In this document: piece by piece, positions 16,243 to 25,400 of the stretch
Numbering within the stretch: the first letter of the stretch is position 1
Layout of the letters: each line of letters starts with the position of its first letter
Origin: Sanguibacter keddieii DSM 10542
GTDB lineage: Bacteria > Actinomycetota > Actinomycetes > Actinomycetales > Cellulomonadaceae
Length of the DNA: 64,000 nucleotides
Assembly: GCF_000024925.1 (NCBI RefSeq)
Contig: NC_013521.1
Span: 2,914,001 to 2,978,000, forward strand
Reading direction: 5' to 3'
The notes under the pieces: generated by a model
Database searches by the model: none
Told to the model about the DNA's origin: nothing
The model's input: only the letters and a program-made list of their open reading frames with translations
Made by a program: the position numbers and the translations under genes

Positions 16243-16950
16243 ATGGCGACAGTCCTCCTCGTGCGGCACGGCCGCACCACAGCGAATGCCACCGGGGTGC
16301 TGGCCGGTCGGGCCGCCGGCGTCGCGCTGGACCAGGTCGGGCACGACCAGGCGGCTCTCACCGGTGAGCGTCTCGCGGCCGTCCCCCTCGTCGGGGTGGT
16401 GTCGAGCCCGCTCGAGCGGTGCCAGCAGACCGCCCAGCACATCCTCGACCGCCAGCAGGGCACGACGCCGGTGCTCGAGGAGCCCGACATCACCGAGTGC
16501 GACTACGGGCACTGGCAGGGCCGCACGCTCTCCGACCTCGCGACCGAGGCACTCTGGCCCACGGTGCAGTCGCAACCGTCTGCCGTCGTCTTCCCCGGCG
16601 GTGAGTCCATGGCCGCGATGCAGGCGCGCGCGGTGGCAGCGGTCCGTCGTCACGACGCGGCCTTCGAGGCCGAGCACGGGCCCGAGGCGGTGTGGGTCGC
16701 GGTGAGCCACGGCGACATCATCAAGTCGATCCTCGCCGACGCGCTCGGGATGCACCTCGACCTGTTCCAGCGCATCACCGTGGGCCCCGCCTCCTTGTCG
16801 ATCGTGCGCTACGGGGCGGGTCGGCCGAGCGTCCACGCGACGAACACCGACGCGGGCGATCTCTCGTGGCTGGCGAAGGGCATCCGGTCGGGCGATGCGC
16901 CGGTGGGCGGTGGCGCGGGACACGCAGCGCCGTCAGACGCGCGCGCCTAG
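16243..16950 (+). CDS. Histidine phosphatase superfamily protein, MSMEG_4193 type
   Basis: This is a cytoplasmic phosphatase or phosphomutase-like enzyme of the histidine-phosphatase superfamily, 235 aa. It shows the catalytic LLVRHGRTTAN (RHG) at residues 5-15, the conserved SSPLERCQQTAQ, and the second catalytic His in VSHGDIIKS. The IxECDYGHWQGRTLSDL acid-donor region is present. This subfamily is nearly always followed by DUF3090 and SCO1664-family genes, and both occur here. The trio usually precedes mshC (mycothiol ligase), which is absent here. Substrate unknown. Confidence 0.93.
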   Translation: MATVLLVRHGRTTANATGVLAGRAAGVALDQVGHDQAALTGERLAAVPLVGVVSSPLERCQQTAQHILDRQQGTTPVLEEPDITECDYGHWQGRTLSDLATEALWPTVQSQPSAVVFPGGESMAAMQARAVAAVRRHDAAFEAEHGPEAVWVAVSHGDIIKSILADALGMHLDLFQRITVGPASLSIVRYGAGRPSVHATNTDAGDLSWLAKGIRSGDAPVGGGAGHAAPSDARA

Positions 16951-16953
16951 AGT
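16948..16953 (+). promoter_or_regulatory. -10 hexamer TAGAGT overlapping the phosphatase stop codon
   Basis: The TAG stop of the phosphatase gene (16948-16950) is also the first half of TAGAGT, which ends 6 nt before the ATG of the DUF3090 gene. This is the leaderless spacing again, so the second gene may have its own promoter in addition to read-through. Confidence 0.45.
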
Positions 16954-16959
16954 ACTGAT

Positions 16960-17514
16960 ATGCCCACACGCGTTCACGAGTTCGACTGGCCCGACCGGGC
17001 CGTCATCGGCACCATCGGCCTCCCGGGGTCGCGCACGTTCTACCTGCAGGTCCGCTCGGGTCGGCGGGTGGTGAGCATCGCCCTGGAGAAGCAGCAGTCG
17101 GCCCTGCTCGCGGAGAAGATCGACGAGATCCTCGACCAGCTCCTCACGGTCGAGGGCAACCCCTTCAGCGTCCCGACGGGCACACCGCCCGAGCTCGTCG
17201 ACAACGACCAGCTCGACGCCGTCGAGGAGGACTTCCGCGCCGGCACCATGAGCCTCGGCTGGGACCCGACCACGGCCCAGGTCATCATCGAGGCCTACCC
17301 CCTCGCGGAGGACGATGCCGACGACGTCGACCAGATCCTCGACGCGGACCAGGACGACGACTCCGAGATGCTGCTCGTGAAGATCCCCGTCGGCACCGCC
17401 CGTGCCTTCGCACGGCGCACCCGTGAGGTCGTGGGTGCCGGGCGCCCGGCGTGCCCGCTCTGCGGGTACCCCGTCGACCCCGACGGGCACGTCTGCACCC
17501 TCCCCGAGGACTGA
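16960..17514 (+). CDS. DUF3090 family protein
   Basis: This is an actinobacterial conserved protein of unknown function, 184 aa. The family signature is clear: FDWPDRAVIGTIGLPGSRTFYLQ, a beta-rich core VVSIALEKQQSALLAEKIDEIL, and a C-terminal ARAFARRTREVV then CPLC...C zinc-binding-like motif (CPLCGYPVDPDGHVC). It lies between the histidine phosphatase and the SCO1664-family gene, overlapping the latter by one base (TGATG). The strict co-occurrence of the three points to a joint pathway; its chemistry is not known. Confidence 0.93.
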   Translation: MPTRVHEFDWPDRAVIGTIGLPGSRTFYLQVRSGRRVVSIALEKQQSALLAEKIDEILDQLLTVEGNPFSVPTGTPPELVDNDQLDAVEEDFRAGTMSLGWDPTTAQVIIEAYPLAEDDADDVDQILDADQDDDSEMLLVKIPVGTARAFARRTREVVGAGRPACPLCGYPVDPDGHVCTLPED

Positions 17515-18281
17515 TGTCGGCGGACGACCTCGTGACCGGCGAGCTGACCGTCACCGGCCGCATCAGGACGGCCTCGAACGCGACGTTCCTGGGCACCATC
17601 GGTGACGTCACGGTCGTCTACAAGCCCGTCGCCGGTGAGAGCCCGCTGTGGGACTTCCCCGACGGGACCCTCGCCGACCGCGAGGTGGCCGCCTACCTGG
17701 TGTCCGAGACCCTCGGCTGGGGCGTGGTCCCGCAGACCTGGCTGCGCGACGGCCCCCTCGGCGAGGGGATGGTCCAGCTCTGGAAGGAGCCCGACCCCGA
17801 GCAGGACGCCGTCGATCTCGTCGCGACGGACGACGTGCCGGAGGAGGGCTGGAACCCGGTCCTCTCCGGGGAGGACGAGAACGGCCGCTCCCTGACCCTC
17901 GTGCACGAGGACTCGCCAGCGCTCCGGCGCATGGCGGTGTTCGACGTGGTCGTCAACAACGCCGACCGCAAGGGCAACCACGTCCTCGCCGTGCCGGACG
18001 GCCACCGGTACGGCGTCGACCACGGTCTCACCTTCCACACCGACCACAAGCTGCGCACCGTGCTCTGGGGGTGGGTCGGAGACGACCTGACTGCCGAGGA
18101 GCTCGACGGGATCGACCGAGTCAGCGAAGGTTTGGACGGTGACCTGCGGACAGTGCTGGCAGACCTGCTCACGGGTAGGGAGATCGCATCTCTTGCTGCG
18201 CGCTGCTCGACGTTGCGTGCGGCGGGGCGGTTCCCAGGTCCCGCTGGCGAGATGCCAGCGGTTCCTTGGCCACTGTTCTGA
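17514..18281 (+). CDS. SCO1664 family protein (kinase-fold-like)
   Basis: This is the third member of the conserved actinobacterial trio, 255 aa. It resembles an HipA/PI-kinase-like fold: the VVYKPVAGESPLWDFPDGTLADREVAAYLV region carries a Lys typical of the ATP site, then VFDVVVNNADRKGNHVL (the NxDxxxxN catalytic motif) and VDHGLTFH (the metal-binding DHG). The protein appears intact and ends with the family's VPWPLF tail. The ATG overlaps the DUF3090 stop, so the start is firm although the frame is open upstream. In related genomes mshC usually follows; here the low-GC island begins immediately. Confidence 0.92.
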   Translation: MSADDLVTGELTVTGRIRTASNATFLGTIGDVTVVYKPVAGESPLWDFPDGTLADREVAAYLVSETLGWGVVPQTWLRDGPLGEGMVQLWKEPDPEQDAVDLVATDDVPEEGWNPVLSGEDENGRSLTLVHEDSPALRRMAVFDVVVNNADRKGNHVLAVPDGHRYGVDHGLTFHTDHKLRTVLWGWVGDDLTAEELDGIDRVSEGLDGDLRTVLADLLTGREIASLAARCSTLRAAGRFPGPAGEMPAVPWPLF

Positions 18282-21200
18282 GGAAGACGCAAACAGGTGC
18301 ACTGCCAGGTCGTGTTAAGTCTCGGACTACACGCCGAGAGGTAGCTCCAGCACACCTCTTCCTGCACTAGTTTCAGAACCGCGTCTTCTGATCGGGAACA
18401 GCCTCCCGCCCTGTGCACTTACGGGAGATCGTCGCACCTGTAGCAGCAGTTGGGGTGAGAGGCATTGTCGATATCCGAAGCTTCCTCACGGCCAGCAGAA
18501 CACTCTTGCCCTCGCGCCCCCACACAGCTACCGGCGCTACGCCTCGATCTGCGACGAACCGTCAATCTGCACCACGGAAACCTGCGGGCGGTTTACGAGG
18601 ATACGGGAGCCGAACTCACTCACACGTATCCCGACCGTCACGACTAAGCCACTTCTGCGCAACGCGCTCTCCAGCTTGTCTCGTCGCACGAGCGTTGCTC
18701 GAGGTCCGTGCGTCCCATTTGCTGGATCAGTGACCACCAGCGCTCCACTCGCATCGCGGCAATCAATGCTCTCACCTGTCCAGGAAGCCCCGAGCAGGTC
18801 AAGCAGAGTTTTCGTGGGTGCCGCGGCTTCACTACCATCGTGGGTGACGTGCACTAGCGCCCCCAGCACGCCGGCATTGCTCCTGAAAAGTTCCGAGAAC
18901 CGGAGTTGACCGTTCTCGAGTGGGGCGACAGCAGAGTGCTGGCTAGTTGCGAGCAGAGCGTCAGATACCGCAACATACGCATGACGCAGAAGTCCGGGAC
19001 GAGGGGTGCCGTCATCTTGACCTGACAACCAGCTGTGACTGCCCACCCCGACGGTGCGCCCTCTCGCATCAGACTCTGGCGCAGGGCTGAGATAGCGGAA
19101 TCCGCCCTCCAGAACGAGCCAATCGACACCATCAGGATCGATCACTCTGACAGAACTATCACCATCATCGATCGCCCACCACGTTCTTTCAGTTGCACGA
19201 TCCGAGGTACGAATGGTGAGCTCAAGAGGGAGCGTAGGGTCGACCCAAAAATCCCACGCATCGCTCGACTTGGTTAGATACGCCACGTCGGAGTTCAAGT
19301 CCGTTCCAGCCTTGGCGGGTCCCGTAGAGGCGAACCAGAGCCTGGCTCCCGCAGGATGGTGAGCGTACTGGTGAACTAGCCACCGCCCCCGCAGGAGGGC
19401 TCCACCGTGAGAGTCTTGGGGCAGCGCCGTCATCGCTTGATGATCCGCCAGCACACGACGATCGTGCCGTCGCGGAATACCAAAAGATGCCCATACTTGT
19501 GATTCGTGTCGTTGTGCGTCGCGTGGCGAACGGCCGTCAGCGAACATCGCCCGGTCCTCAAACGACATCCCCAGCGGGATGCGACCCATTCGTCGCCGAA
19601 TACGCAAAGCAGATGCGTCGCGTAGGAACTCGTGCAGAGGACGCTCATCGACGAGCGCAAGATGAATCGAAGCAACGGATCGGAACGATTTAGCTGTTCG
19701 CGTGTTTAATGCCTCAGCACACACCCCCTTAGCCGCGATCGCCGCATCCGTTCCCGGCCACCGCGAGATTACACCGCTGGCCGCGAGGAGGAGCGCGTCT
19801 CTGGGGTGGTCGTCATCGACGAGCGCCACCCTACCCCAGACTCGGTCAAAGATAGAGGGAGCCCTGTGGGCAAGCTCGACGATATATGCCACACCGAGTC
19901 CTGGAAACCCGGAATGTTGCGGGGCGCAACCGAACCACGCGAACAACTCGATCATATCAGCCATTTCAACGTCGCTGACGAGCTTATCCAAAAGAGTGTC
20001 GGCGTACCAGGTCAGCAGATCTCTGATTGCGTCCTGCTCCGCGGGAGAGCCGTCGGCTAGATCGACGAGAACCTGCGGCCAGAATTTACTTCGTTGAACG
20101 AGAGCAACACTCGACAGTTGCGCATTCAGCCACTTGACACCTAGTTTTTCTCGTCGAGGAGTGGCAAGCACAGACAGAAGAACGTGCTTCGCAGGTTCGC
20201 CCCCGGACAACAACAGCCTTCGAGCATGTTTCAAGGTTCGAGCCGTGATCTGAGATTCACTGCGCCCATCGAGCGACAGCGCGAACGCGAAGTCGCGTTC
20301 TTCCGCTGTTGTGCTGGGAATGCGCAGGTCAGGGATCTCGGAGGGTCGCGAGAGGTTTGGTAGCGTCTCCGCGATCGTATCAAGAGTGTTCAACCGGCTC
20401 GCTTCGTCCGCAGCGCGAATCAGTGCTGCAGAGCCCCCTTTCCGGTCGTCTTCCAGGGCGATGCGAGCGCCGAGCACATCGCTGGCGCCTTGCCATCGCA
20501 AGCGAACCAAGTCGCCACCCTCAGCGCACCACTCAAGCAAGCCCTCAGCGACAAACCTCTGGATAATGCGATCGACAGTCTCCAACGCCAGGCTCGAGCG
20601 CTCAGCGACCTGACGAACAGTAGTTGTCCCACTAAGGCAGCCGGCAGAGTCGATGACCCTACGAACCGTCGACGGCGTGAAATCAAGCTCCGCGCTCGTC
20701 TCTCTGACCAGAAGATCGATCCACGCATCCAGGAGAGAAACGCGGCCCAGAGAAGCCGAGAGCGGCGCACCCGTTGCGCCGTGTGCGGAGACGATGCGCG
20801 CCGCCATGGAAGCGAGCAGGGGGTTGGTCAGCGCAGCATGCCACCGCGTGCCAGGTGGAACCCCGAGGGCGTTCTCGAGAGCACGAGACATAGCAGTTCT
20901 TGCAGGAGCCTGATGCCGGAACGTCGGAATACTCAGGGTCGCCGAGCGAGCTTCGTCCTGCCGGTCGGACACGATCAAGCGAATGAAAGGGAATCGCTCC
21001 ACGAGTGCAGCCAGGCGCTCCAGCGCGGCGGATGTGTCTCTCAAGGAAGACTCATTCAGACCGTCGACTGCTATCGTCAGGGGTGCTTTCGCCCAGATCC
21101 CGATGCCGTCCAGCACCTCCAAGAAGTCGTCATCAGACAGGCCCTGGCACCCTAGCTGTGACCGCCACGACCGTTGGCCGATGATCGAGGCTGTCGAATC

Positions 21201-22543
21201 GACAAAATCTCGCGCTCGCAAGAGCAGCACTGGCCTTTCCTGTGCAATCTCACGCTGGGCATACCGAGCGATCTGGTAGCTCTTACCTGTCCCCCATCTA
21301 CCAGTCACCAGCAGGGTCCGTCGCGTGGCAGCATCGACCTCACAACGGACGACATCAACATATCGCCCCAGCGAAAGCAGACTCTCGCGATAGGCAGTCA
21401 ACCCCTCGAAGCGTTGCCGCTCGAGAATTCTTGAGCTTATGCCTGCGGCGACGTCAATTCTCGCCATCTGCACTTCTAAGGCGTCGAAGTTTACATCAAG
21501 CGCTTTCCTCAGCCACTCCTGGACCAATCCAACTGCCACTGCTGCGTCACCGACAGAACAGCTGGATGTCGTCAGAGAATCTGGCATCCAAGCCACGAGA
21601 TCTGCATACTCCGAGCGAGCATCCATCACGCCCGGGATATCCGCTCTTGCTGCTCGGTGCTGAACGTTCGCGAGCTGCCCGTCGAGCCCATCGAGCAACA
21701 CAGAACCTGAGACCTGTGCAGCTGATACCCGGTCAAGGAACACTTCGGTCTGCGGAGCCGGGAATTCCAGCGAAGGTGCACTCTCGTCGCCAAGCCTCGC
21801 CAAGATTGTATCAATCCCCCTCGAAGACAGTTGGGAAATCTCATCGACAAGCGCCATCACGGCATCCCCATCAACACTTGCCCCCAGTCCGCCACCTAGG
21901 TATGCGTCGATGATCCGCGGGTAGCTGGCCGCGAGTGCGTCGATGAAGGTCAAGCCGTGCCAGTTGGCGTTGAGACCATGTGCCGCGCCGAGGCTGTCAA
22001 GCCATGCCAAAGCTTCAGTCGTCGGGTCCCAGGGCAAGACAAGAAACCACTGCGTGACGTTCAGATGTTGCCAACGAGGGTCCGCAGAGAGCCGTTCGAG
22101 CGACTTCTCAACACGCGCACGCTGCCCAGAAGCCAGGGGCCCTGTGTACCGCTTCACCTGATAGACAACATCACCCCCGTCAGGGGCTGCCCCCTTGTCA
22201 AGGATATCGACACCGCCATCGCCGACAGAGGGCGTGATCCGAGTGGTGGTCGGGCGATCTCGCTTGAGCAGCATAGCGACAATCGCCTCGATGTCTTCGC
22301 CGACATATCTTTCCCATGGGATGCGCATCTATATATCCCCAACTCAGTCGGCCGATCTGGGTCATCTTTGGTCTGAACAACCCGAGCCAGCCTCCTAGCC
22401 AATCTGGCCACGAGCGAGACGCAGGAAGACAAGAAGAGCTCACGTCAGCGGTCCATCGCGAGGCGGCGTGATGGCAGGCCCCTGGTCACAAGTGGCACGG
22501 GCGGGCTCCACCACGCCCGACCGTACTTCCCGCTGGCCCAAAC
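18282..22543. other. Lower-GC accessory island between SCO1664-family gene and ychF
   Basis: Base composition drops visibly over this stretch compared with both sides: AT-rich runs such as TATATA at 22330, frequent A/T third positions, and codons such as AGA, ATA and TTG that are rare in neighbouring genes. It holds one large minus-strand gene (18537-22328). The flanks 18282-18536 and 22329-22543 hold no gene I can support. An 8-bp inverted repeat, GAAGACGC (18283-18290) and GCGTCTTC (18381-18388), lies at the left border. No integrase, tRNA or clear direct repeats were found, so the mode of entry is open. Confidence 0.75.
18537..22328 (-). CDS. Mrr-like nuclease fused to STAND/NACHT-type NTPase (Avs-like antiphage candidate)
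   Basis: This is a 1263-aa multidomain protein. Residues 1-110 look like an Mrr/PD-(D/E)XK nuclease: WERYVGEDIEAIVAMLL helix, GDGGVDIL (Asp41) and VVYQVKRY (Gln57, Lys59). After a helical linker, residues about 335-470 form a P-loop NTPase: Walker A GRWGTGKS (343-350), Walker B LTIAVDGLNES (Asp422) and a sensor-like LIVSDRQ. A winged-helix-like stretch and a long helical, repeat-like C-terminus of about 750 aa follow, ending in a beta-rich region. This order (nuclease, STAND NTPase, large sensor) is that of Avs/NLR-like antiphage proteins, in which phage-protein binding triggers nuclease activation. The ligand is unknown. It lies alone in a low-GC island, which suggests horizontal acquisition. 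Confidence 0.82.
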   Translation of the reverse strand: MRIPWERYVGEDIEAIVAMLLKRDRPTTTRITPSVGDGGVDILDKGAAPDGGDVVYQVKRYTGPLASGQRARVEKSLERLSADPRWQHLNVTQWFLVLPWDPTTEALAWLDSLGAAHGLNANWHGLTFIDALAASYPRIIDAYLGGGLGASVDGDAVMALVDEISQLSSRGIDTILARLGDESAPSLEFPAPQTEVFLDRVSAAQVSGSVLLDGLDGQLANVQHRAARADIPGVMDARSEYADLVAWMPDSLTTSSCSVGDAAVAVGLVQEWLRKALDVNFDALEVQMARIDVAAGISSRILERQRFEGLTAYRESLLSLGRYVDVVRCEVDAATRRTLLVTGRWGTGKSYQIARYAQREIAQERPVLLLRARDFVDSTASIIGQRSWRSQLGCQGLSDDDFLEVLDGIGIWAKAPLTIAVDGLNESSLRDTSAALERLAALVERFPFIRLIVSDRQDEARSATLSIPTFRHQAPARTAMSRALENALGVPPGTRWHAALTNPLLASMAARIVSAHGATGAPLSASLGRVSLLDAWIDLLVRETSAELDFTPSTVRRVIDSAGCLSGTTTVRQVAERSSLALETVDRIIQRFVAEGLLEWCAEGGDLVRLRWQGASDVLGARIALEDDRKGGSAALIRAADEASRLNTLDTIAETLPNLSRPSEIPDLRIPSTTAEERDFAFALSLDGRSESQITARTLKHARRLLLSGGEPAKHVLLSVLATPRREKLGVKWLNAQLSSVALVQRSKFWPQVLVDLADGSPAEQDAIRDLLTWYADTLLDKLVSDVEMADMIELFAWFGCAPQHSGFPGLGVAYIVELAHRAPSIFDRVWGRVALVDDDHPRDALLLAASGVISRWPGTDAAIAAKGVCAEALNTRTAKSFRSVASIHLALVDERPLHEFLRDASALRIRRRMGRIPLGMSFEDRAMFADGRSPRDAQRHESQVWASFGIPRRHDRRVLADHQAMTALPQDSHGGALLRGRWLVHQYAHHPAGARLWFASTGPAKAGTDLNSDVAYLTKSSDAWDFWVDPTLPLELTIRTSDRATERTWWAIDDGDSSVRVIDPDGVDWLVLEGGFRYLSPAPESDARGRTVGVGSHSWLSGQDDGTPRPGLLRHAYVAVSDALLATSQHSAVAPLENGQLRFSELFRSNAGVLGALVHVTHDGSEAAAPTKTLLDLLGASWTGESIDCRDASGALVVTDPANGTHGPRATLVRRDKLESALRRSGLVVTVGIRVSEFGSRILVNRPQVSVVQIDGSSQIEA

Positions 22544-23629
22544 CTAGACGTTGAAGCGGAACTCCACGACGTCGCCGTCCTGCATGACATAGTCCTTGCC
22601 CTCGATGCGGGCCTTGCCTGCCGAGCGTGCGGCGGCGACGGAGCCGGCCTCGACGAGGTCGTCGAAGGACACGACCTCGGCCTTGATGAAGCCGCGCTCG
22701 AAGTCGGTGTGGATGACACCAGCAGCCTGCGGGGCGGTCCAGCCCTTGTGGATGGTCCAGGCGCGGGCTTCCTTCGGACCTGCCGTGAGGTAGGTCTGGA
22801 GACCGAGGGTCTCGAAGCCGACGCGGGCCAGCTGGTCGAGGCCGGGCTCGGCCTGGCCGGAGTCGGCGAGCATCTCGGCGGCCTCGTCGGGCTCGAGCTC
22901 GACGAGCTCGGACTCGAACTTCGCGTCGAGGAAGATCGCCTGGGCGGGCGCGACCAGCGCACGGAGCTCGTCCTGGAAGCCCTCGTCGGCGAGGCCGGCG
23001 TCGTCGGTGTTGAACACGTAGATGAACGGCTTGGCCGTCATGAGCTGCAGGCCGGCGAGCTGCTCGAGGTCGAGCTTGGCCTTCGCCGCGCCGGAGAAGA
23101 GCGTCGTGCCCTCCTCGAGGACCTTCTGCGCGTCCTGGGCGGCAGTCAGCAGGGCGGGGTCGCCCTTCTTGATCTTGACCTCCTTCTCGAGGCGCGGGAT
23201 CGTCTTCTCGAGGGTCTGGAGGTCGGCGAGGATCAGCTCGGTGTTGATGGTCTCGATGTCGTCCTTGGGCGAGACCTTGCCGTCGACGTGCACGACGTCG
23301 GGGTCGGCGAAGGCGCGGGTCACCTGGCAGATGGCCTCGGCTTCGCGGATGTTGGCGAGGAACTTGTTGCCCAGGCCCTCACCCTCGCTGGCACCGCGGA
23401 CGATGCCGGCGATGTCCACGAAGGACACGGTCGCGGGGAGGATGCGCTCGGAGCCGAAGACCTCGGCGAGCTTCCCCAGGCGTGCGTCCGGCAGCGGCAC
23501 CACACCCACGTTGGGCTCGATCGTGGCGAACGGGTAGTTCGCCGCGAGCACCTGCGCGCGGGTGAGAGCGTTGAAGAGGGTCGACTTGCCGACGTTGGGG
23601 AGTCCGGCGATCCCGATAGTGAGGGCCAC
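22544..23629 (-). CDS. ychF: Redox-regulated ATPase YchF (Obg-like)
   Basis: This is an Obg-family P-loop protein that binds ATP in preference to GTP and associates with ribosomes. The 361-aa product has IGIAGLPNVGKSTLFNALT (G1), the switch region with FVDIAGIVRGASEGEGLGNKFL (G3; key residues DIAG and GEGLGN), the helical coiled insertion around residues 130-200 (TLEKTIPRLEKEVKIKKGD), and the C-terminal TGS domain with AWTIHKGWTAPQAAGVIHTDFERGFIKA ending VEFRFNV. I chose GTG 23629 because the G1 motif starts 8 residues later; the open frame reaching 24088 encodes nothing conserved. Confidence 0.97.
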   Translation of the reverse strand: MALTIGIAGLPNVGKSTLFNALTRAQVLAANYPFATIEPNVGVVPLPDARLGKLAEVFGSERILPATVSFVDIAGIVRGASEGEGLGNKFLANIREAEAICQVTRAFADPDVVHVDGKVSPKDDIETINTELILADLQTLEKTIPRLEKEVKIKKGDPALLTAAQDAQKVLEEGTTLFSGAAKAKLDLEQLAGLQLMTAKPFIYVFNTDDAGLADEGFQDELRALVAPAQAIFLDAKFESELVELEPDEAAEMLADSGQAEPGLDQLARVGFETLGLQTYLTAGPKEARAWTIHKGWTAPQAAGVIHTDFERGFIKAEVVSFDDLVEAGSVAAARSAGKARIEGKDYVMQDGDVVEFRFNV

Positions 23630-23861
23630 GGGAGAAGAGTCTACGGGGCCGACGCCTCGGGCAGGCCCGGACCCCGGCAGGTGTGACGTTCGTCGGACCT
23701 GACGTCCGCGTCCTCGAGCACCCTCCGCGGTCGGCGATAGTGGTCTCGGCACACGCCAGCGCACGACCCGCGCACCCGGCGGCGACACGACCCCGCCCCG
23801 GCCAGCACCCCCGTCACCGGACCACACCACCGGGACGGCGCAGGACATCTCAGAGGACCAG

Positions 23862-25349
23862 ATGACGACCGCTCCACCCGCCCCCGCCGCCACGACGGAA
23901 GAGGGCACCGCAGCACCTGCACCCACCCTGCAGAAGGACGCCCCCGCGACGACGGGCAGCGCCAGCGCCACCGACGACGGCAACCGCGCCCGCCGCCCCG
24001 CGCTCTCCCCGATGTTCGTCGGCATGATCGCGCTGGTCTCCCTCGGCGCCTTCGAGTCGCTGGCCGTGTCGACCGCGATGCCGGTCATCGCCGCGTCCCT
24101 CGACGGGCTGGCCCTCTACGCACCGGCCTTCGCGCTCACCATCGCGACCTCGGTCATGGGCATGGTCCTCGCGGGTCGCTCGACCGACCGCGGGACCGTC
24201 GGCCCCTCACTGCTCGGCGGGGTCGGCGTGTTCGTCGCCGGGCTGCTGCTCGCCGGGCTCGCCCCGTCCATGGGTGTGCTGCTCGTGGGCCGCGCGCTCC
24301 AGGGGCTCGGCTCGGGCGCCTACATCGTGGCGCTCTACATGATCGTCGCGCGGCAGTACTCGGGCCGGGCGCGCGCGGGCGTGCTCGCGGCCTTCTCGAC
24401 CGCGTGGGTGGTCCCGTCGCTCGTCGGCCCCCTGCTCGCCGGCCTGGTGGTGAGCCACCTCGGGTGGCGGTGGGTGTTCCTGTCCGTGGCGGTCCTCGCC
24501 GTGCCGGCGACGCTCATGCTGGTCTCCGCGGTGCGGGACAGCGCCCGGACGGCCACGACCGCCGGCGAGGACCCGGCCGCTCCCCCGGCCGGCGGCCCTG
24601 CCGCACGACGCGGCGCCCTCTGGTGGGCCGCCGCAGCCAGCGCCGGGGTCGCCCTCATGTCGCTGGGCACCGAGAACCACAGCACGGCCGGCTACACGAT
24701 GATCGTGCTCGGCGCGGTCGTGGTCCTCTGGGCCGCTCCGCGCCTGCTGCCGCGCGGCACGCTCCGAGCCGGTCGCGGCCTGCCGACGGTCATCGCGCTG
24801 CGCGGGCTCGTCGCGTCGTCCTTCTACGCCGCTGAGGTCTTCCTGCCACTGATCCTGCAGCAGGAGCGCGGCTTCAGCCCGGCCCGCTCGGGGATCGTGC
24901 TGACCGCCGGCGCGATCACCTGGGCGCTCGGCTCGCTCCTGCGCAGCCGGCTCACGTGGTCGTCGGCGACCTTCCTGCGGCTCGGGACCTGGTTGGTGGC
25001 CCTGGCCGTCGCCGGGGTCGCGCTGCTCGTCGTCCCGTCGGTCCCGGCCGAGCTCACGTACCTCGCGTGGGCGGCTGGTGGGCTCGGGCTCGGGATGGTG
25101 TTCCCGACGCTCGCCATCCTCGTCTTCGACCTCTCGCCCACCCACCAGCAGGGCTCGAACACCTCGTCGCTCCAGGTCGCCGACGCCCTGAGCAGCGCGT
25201 TCCTGCTGGCGCTCGCCGGCATCGTCATCGCCTGGCTCGTGCCGAACATGGGCAGCTACGGGTACCTCGGTGCCTTCGTGCTCGCGGGAGCCGTCGCGCT
25301 CGTCGCCGCGGTGATCGCGCCGCGCGCGACGCAGACCACGGTCGGCTGA
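23862..25349 (+). CDS. MFS transporter (drug/multidrug exporter type)
   Basis: This is a major-facilitator permease of 495 aa. A long Ala/Pro/Thr-rich cytoplasmic N-tail (residues 1-45) precedes about 12-14 membrane spans. Conserved family features include the early LGAFESLAVSTAMPVIAASLDG helix, VGRALQGLGSGAYIVALYMIVAR (motif-C-like, key GRxLQGxGxG), and RARAGVLAAFSTAWVVPSLVGPLLAGLV. The second half carries LGMVFPTLAILVFDLSP and SSLQVADALSSAF. The substrate is unknown; such proteins usually export toxic compounds. It diverges from ychF across 232 nt with no other gene between. Confidence 0.92.
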   Translation: MTTAPPAPAATTEEGTAAPAPTLQKDAPATTGSASATDDGNRARRPALSPMFVGMIALVSLGAFESLAVSTAMPVIAASLDGLALYAPAFALTIATSVMGMVLAGRSTDRGTVGPSLLGGVGVFVAGLLLAGLAPSMGVLLVGRALQGLGSGAYIVALYMIVARQYSGRARAGVLAAFSTAWVVPSLVGPLLAGLVVSHLGWRWVFLSVAVLAVPATLMLVSAVRDSARTATTAGEDPAAPPAGGPAARRGALWWAAAASAGVALMSLGTENHSTAGYTMIVLGAVVVLWAAPRLLPRGTLRAGRGLPTVIALRGLVASSFYAAEVFLPLILQQERGFSPARSGIVLTAGAITWALGSLLRSRLTWSSATFLRLGTWLVALAVAGVALLVVPSVPAELTYLAWAAGGLGLGMVFPTLAILVFDLSPTHQQGSNTSSLQVADALSSAFLLALAGIVIAWLVPNMGSYGYLGAFVLAGAVALVAAVIAPRATQTTVG

Positions 25350-25400
25350 CAGACCGGCGGCGCTCGACCGCCCCGCGCTCGACCACCGTGGCCGCGCCGC

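Noticed and set aside
18283-18388. 8-bp inverted repeat GAAGACGC/GCGTCTTC at the left edge of the low-GC island as a transposon end
   Set aside because: No matching copy was found at the right edge near 22330-22543, there is no transposase, and 8 bp is too short to be decisive.
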